DNA of 5,222 nucleotides. It comes from CAYOCE01 sp964402405. GTDB lineage: Bacteria; Pseudomonadota; Alphaproteobacteria; UBA7879. Numbering within the stretch: position 1 is the first letter of the stretch; each line of letters opens with the position of its first letter. The stretch is from the NCBI GenBank assembly GCA_964402405.1, contig CAYOCE010000067.1, forward strand, positions 1 to 5,222, in the 5' to 3' direction. A model generated the notes under the pieces. It made no database searches. It saw nothing but the letters and a program-made list of their open reading frames with translations, and was not told where the DNA came from. The position numbers were made by a program, and so were the translations under genes. Below are positions 5,215 to 5,222 of this stretch, one piece after another.

Positions 5215-5222
5215 CTAAAGAC

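Overview
The window looks like a chromosomal segment from an alphaproteobacterium, possibly a host-associated one with reduced GC. The clues are a glutaredoxin of the alphaproteobacterial GrxC type (its ERAGG stretch), a low-GC 5' half with short secreted proteins of no clear housekeeping role, and a GC-palindromic intergenic repeat at the right edge. The lineage is an inference from protein style only; no marker here fixes the genus.

Layout, left to right, with everything on the + strand: an intact tRNA-Leu(UAA) gene (38-125); an AT-rich leader and a 459-residue exported protein with degenerate leucine-rich repeats (296-1675), closed by a strong terminator (1710-1749); a second, near-identical tRNA-Leu(UAA) (1789-1876) with an A.C mismatch in its acceptor stem; a promoter and a 130-residue, very basic secreted protein (1949-2341), closed by its own terminator-like hairpin (2358-2396); a third copy of the tRNA reduced to its 3' two thirds (2536-2595), lying between two imperfect copies of a 32-bp repeat; then an ordinary housekeeping pair, grxC (2672-2947) and a UvrD/PcrA-type helicase gene (2944-5100), overlapping by ATGA; and finally a palindrome-rich intergenic tail (5101-5222).

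The most interesting feature is the punctuation by tRNA. Three copies of the same tRNA-Leu sequence divide the left 2.6 kb into two compartments, each holding one gene for an exported protein with its own terminator and a candidate promoter. Copies 2 and 3 are closest to each other (58 of 60 positions), and copy 3 begins at the anticodon stem and ends at the discriminator base. This is the usual footprint of an att site used by tRNA-targeting tyrosine recombinases. I read the left half as small cargo accreted at a tRNA-Leu gene next to the older grxC-uvrD block. No integrase or transposase is present in the window, so any mobility would have to be remnant or supplied in trans.

The grxC and helicase genes are probably translationally coupled and act in thiol redox chemistry and DNA repair respectively. 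They have no evident functional link to the two secreted proteins.
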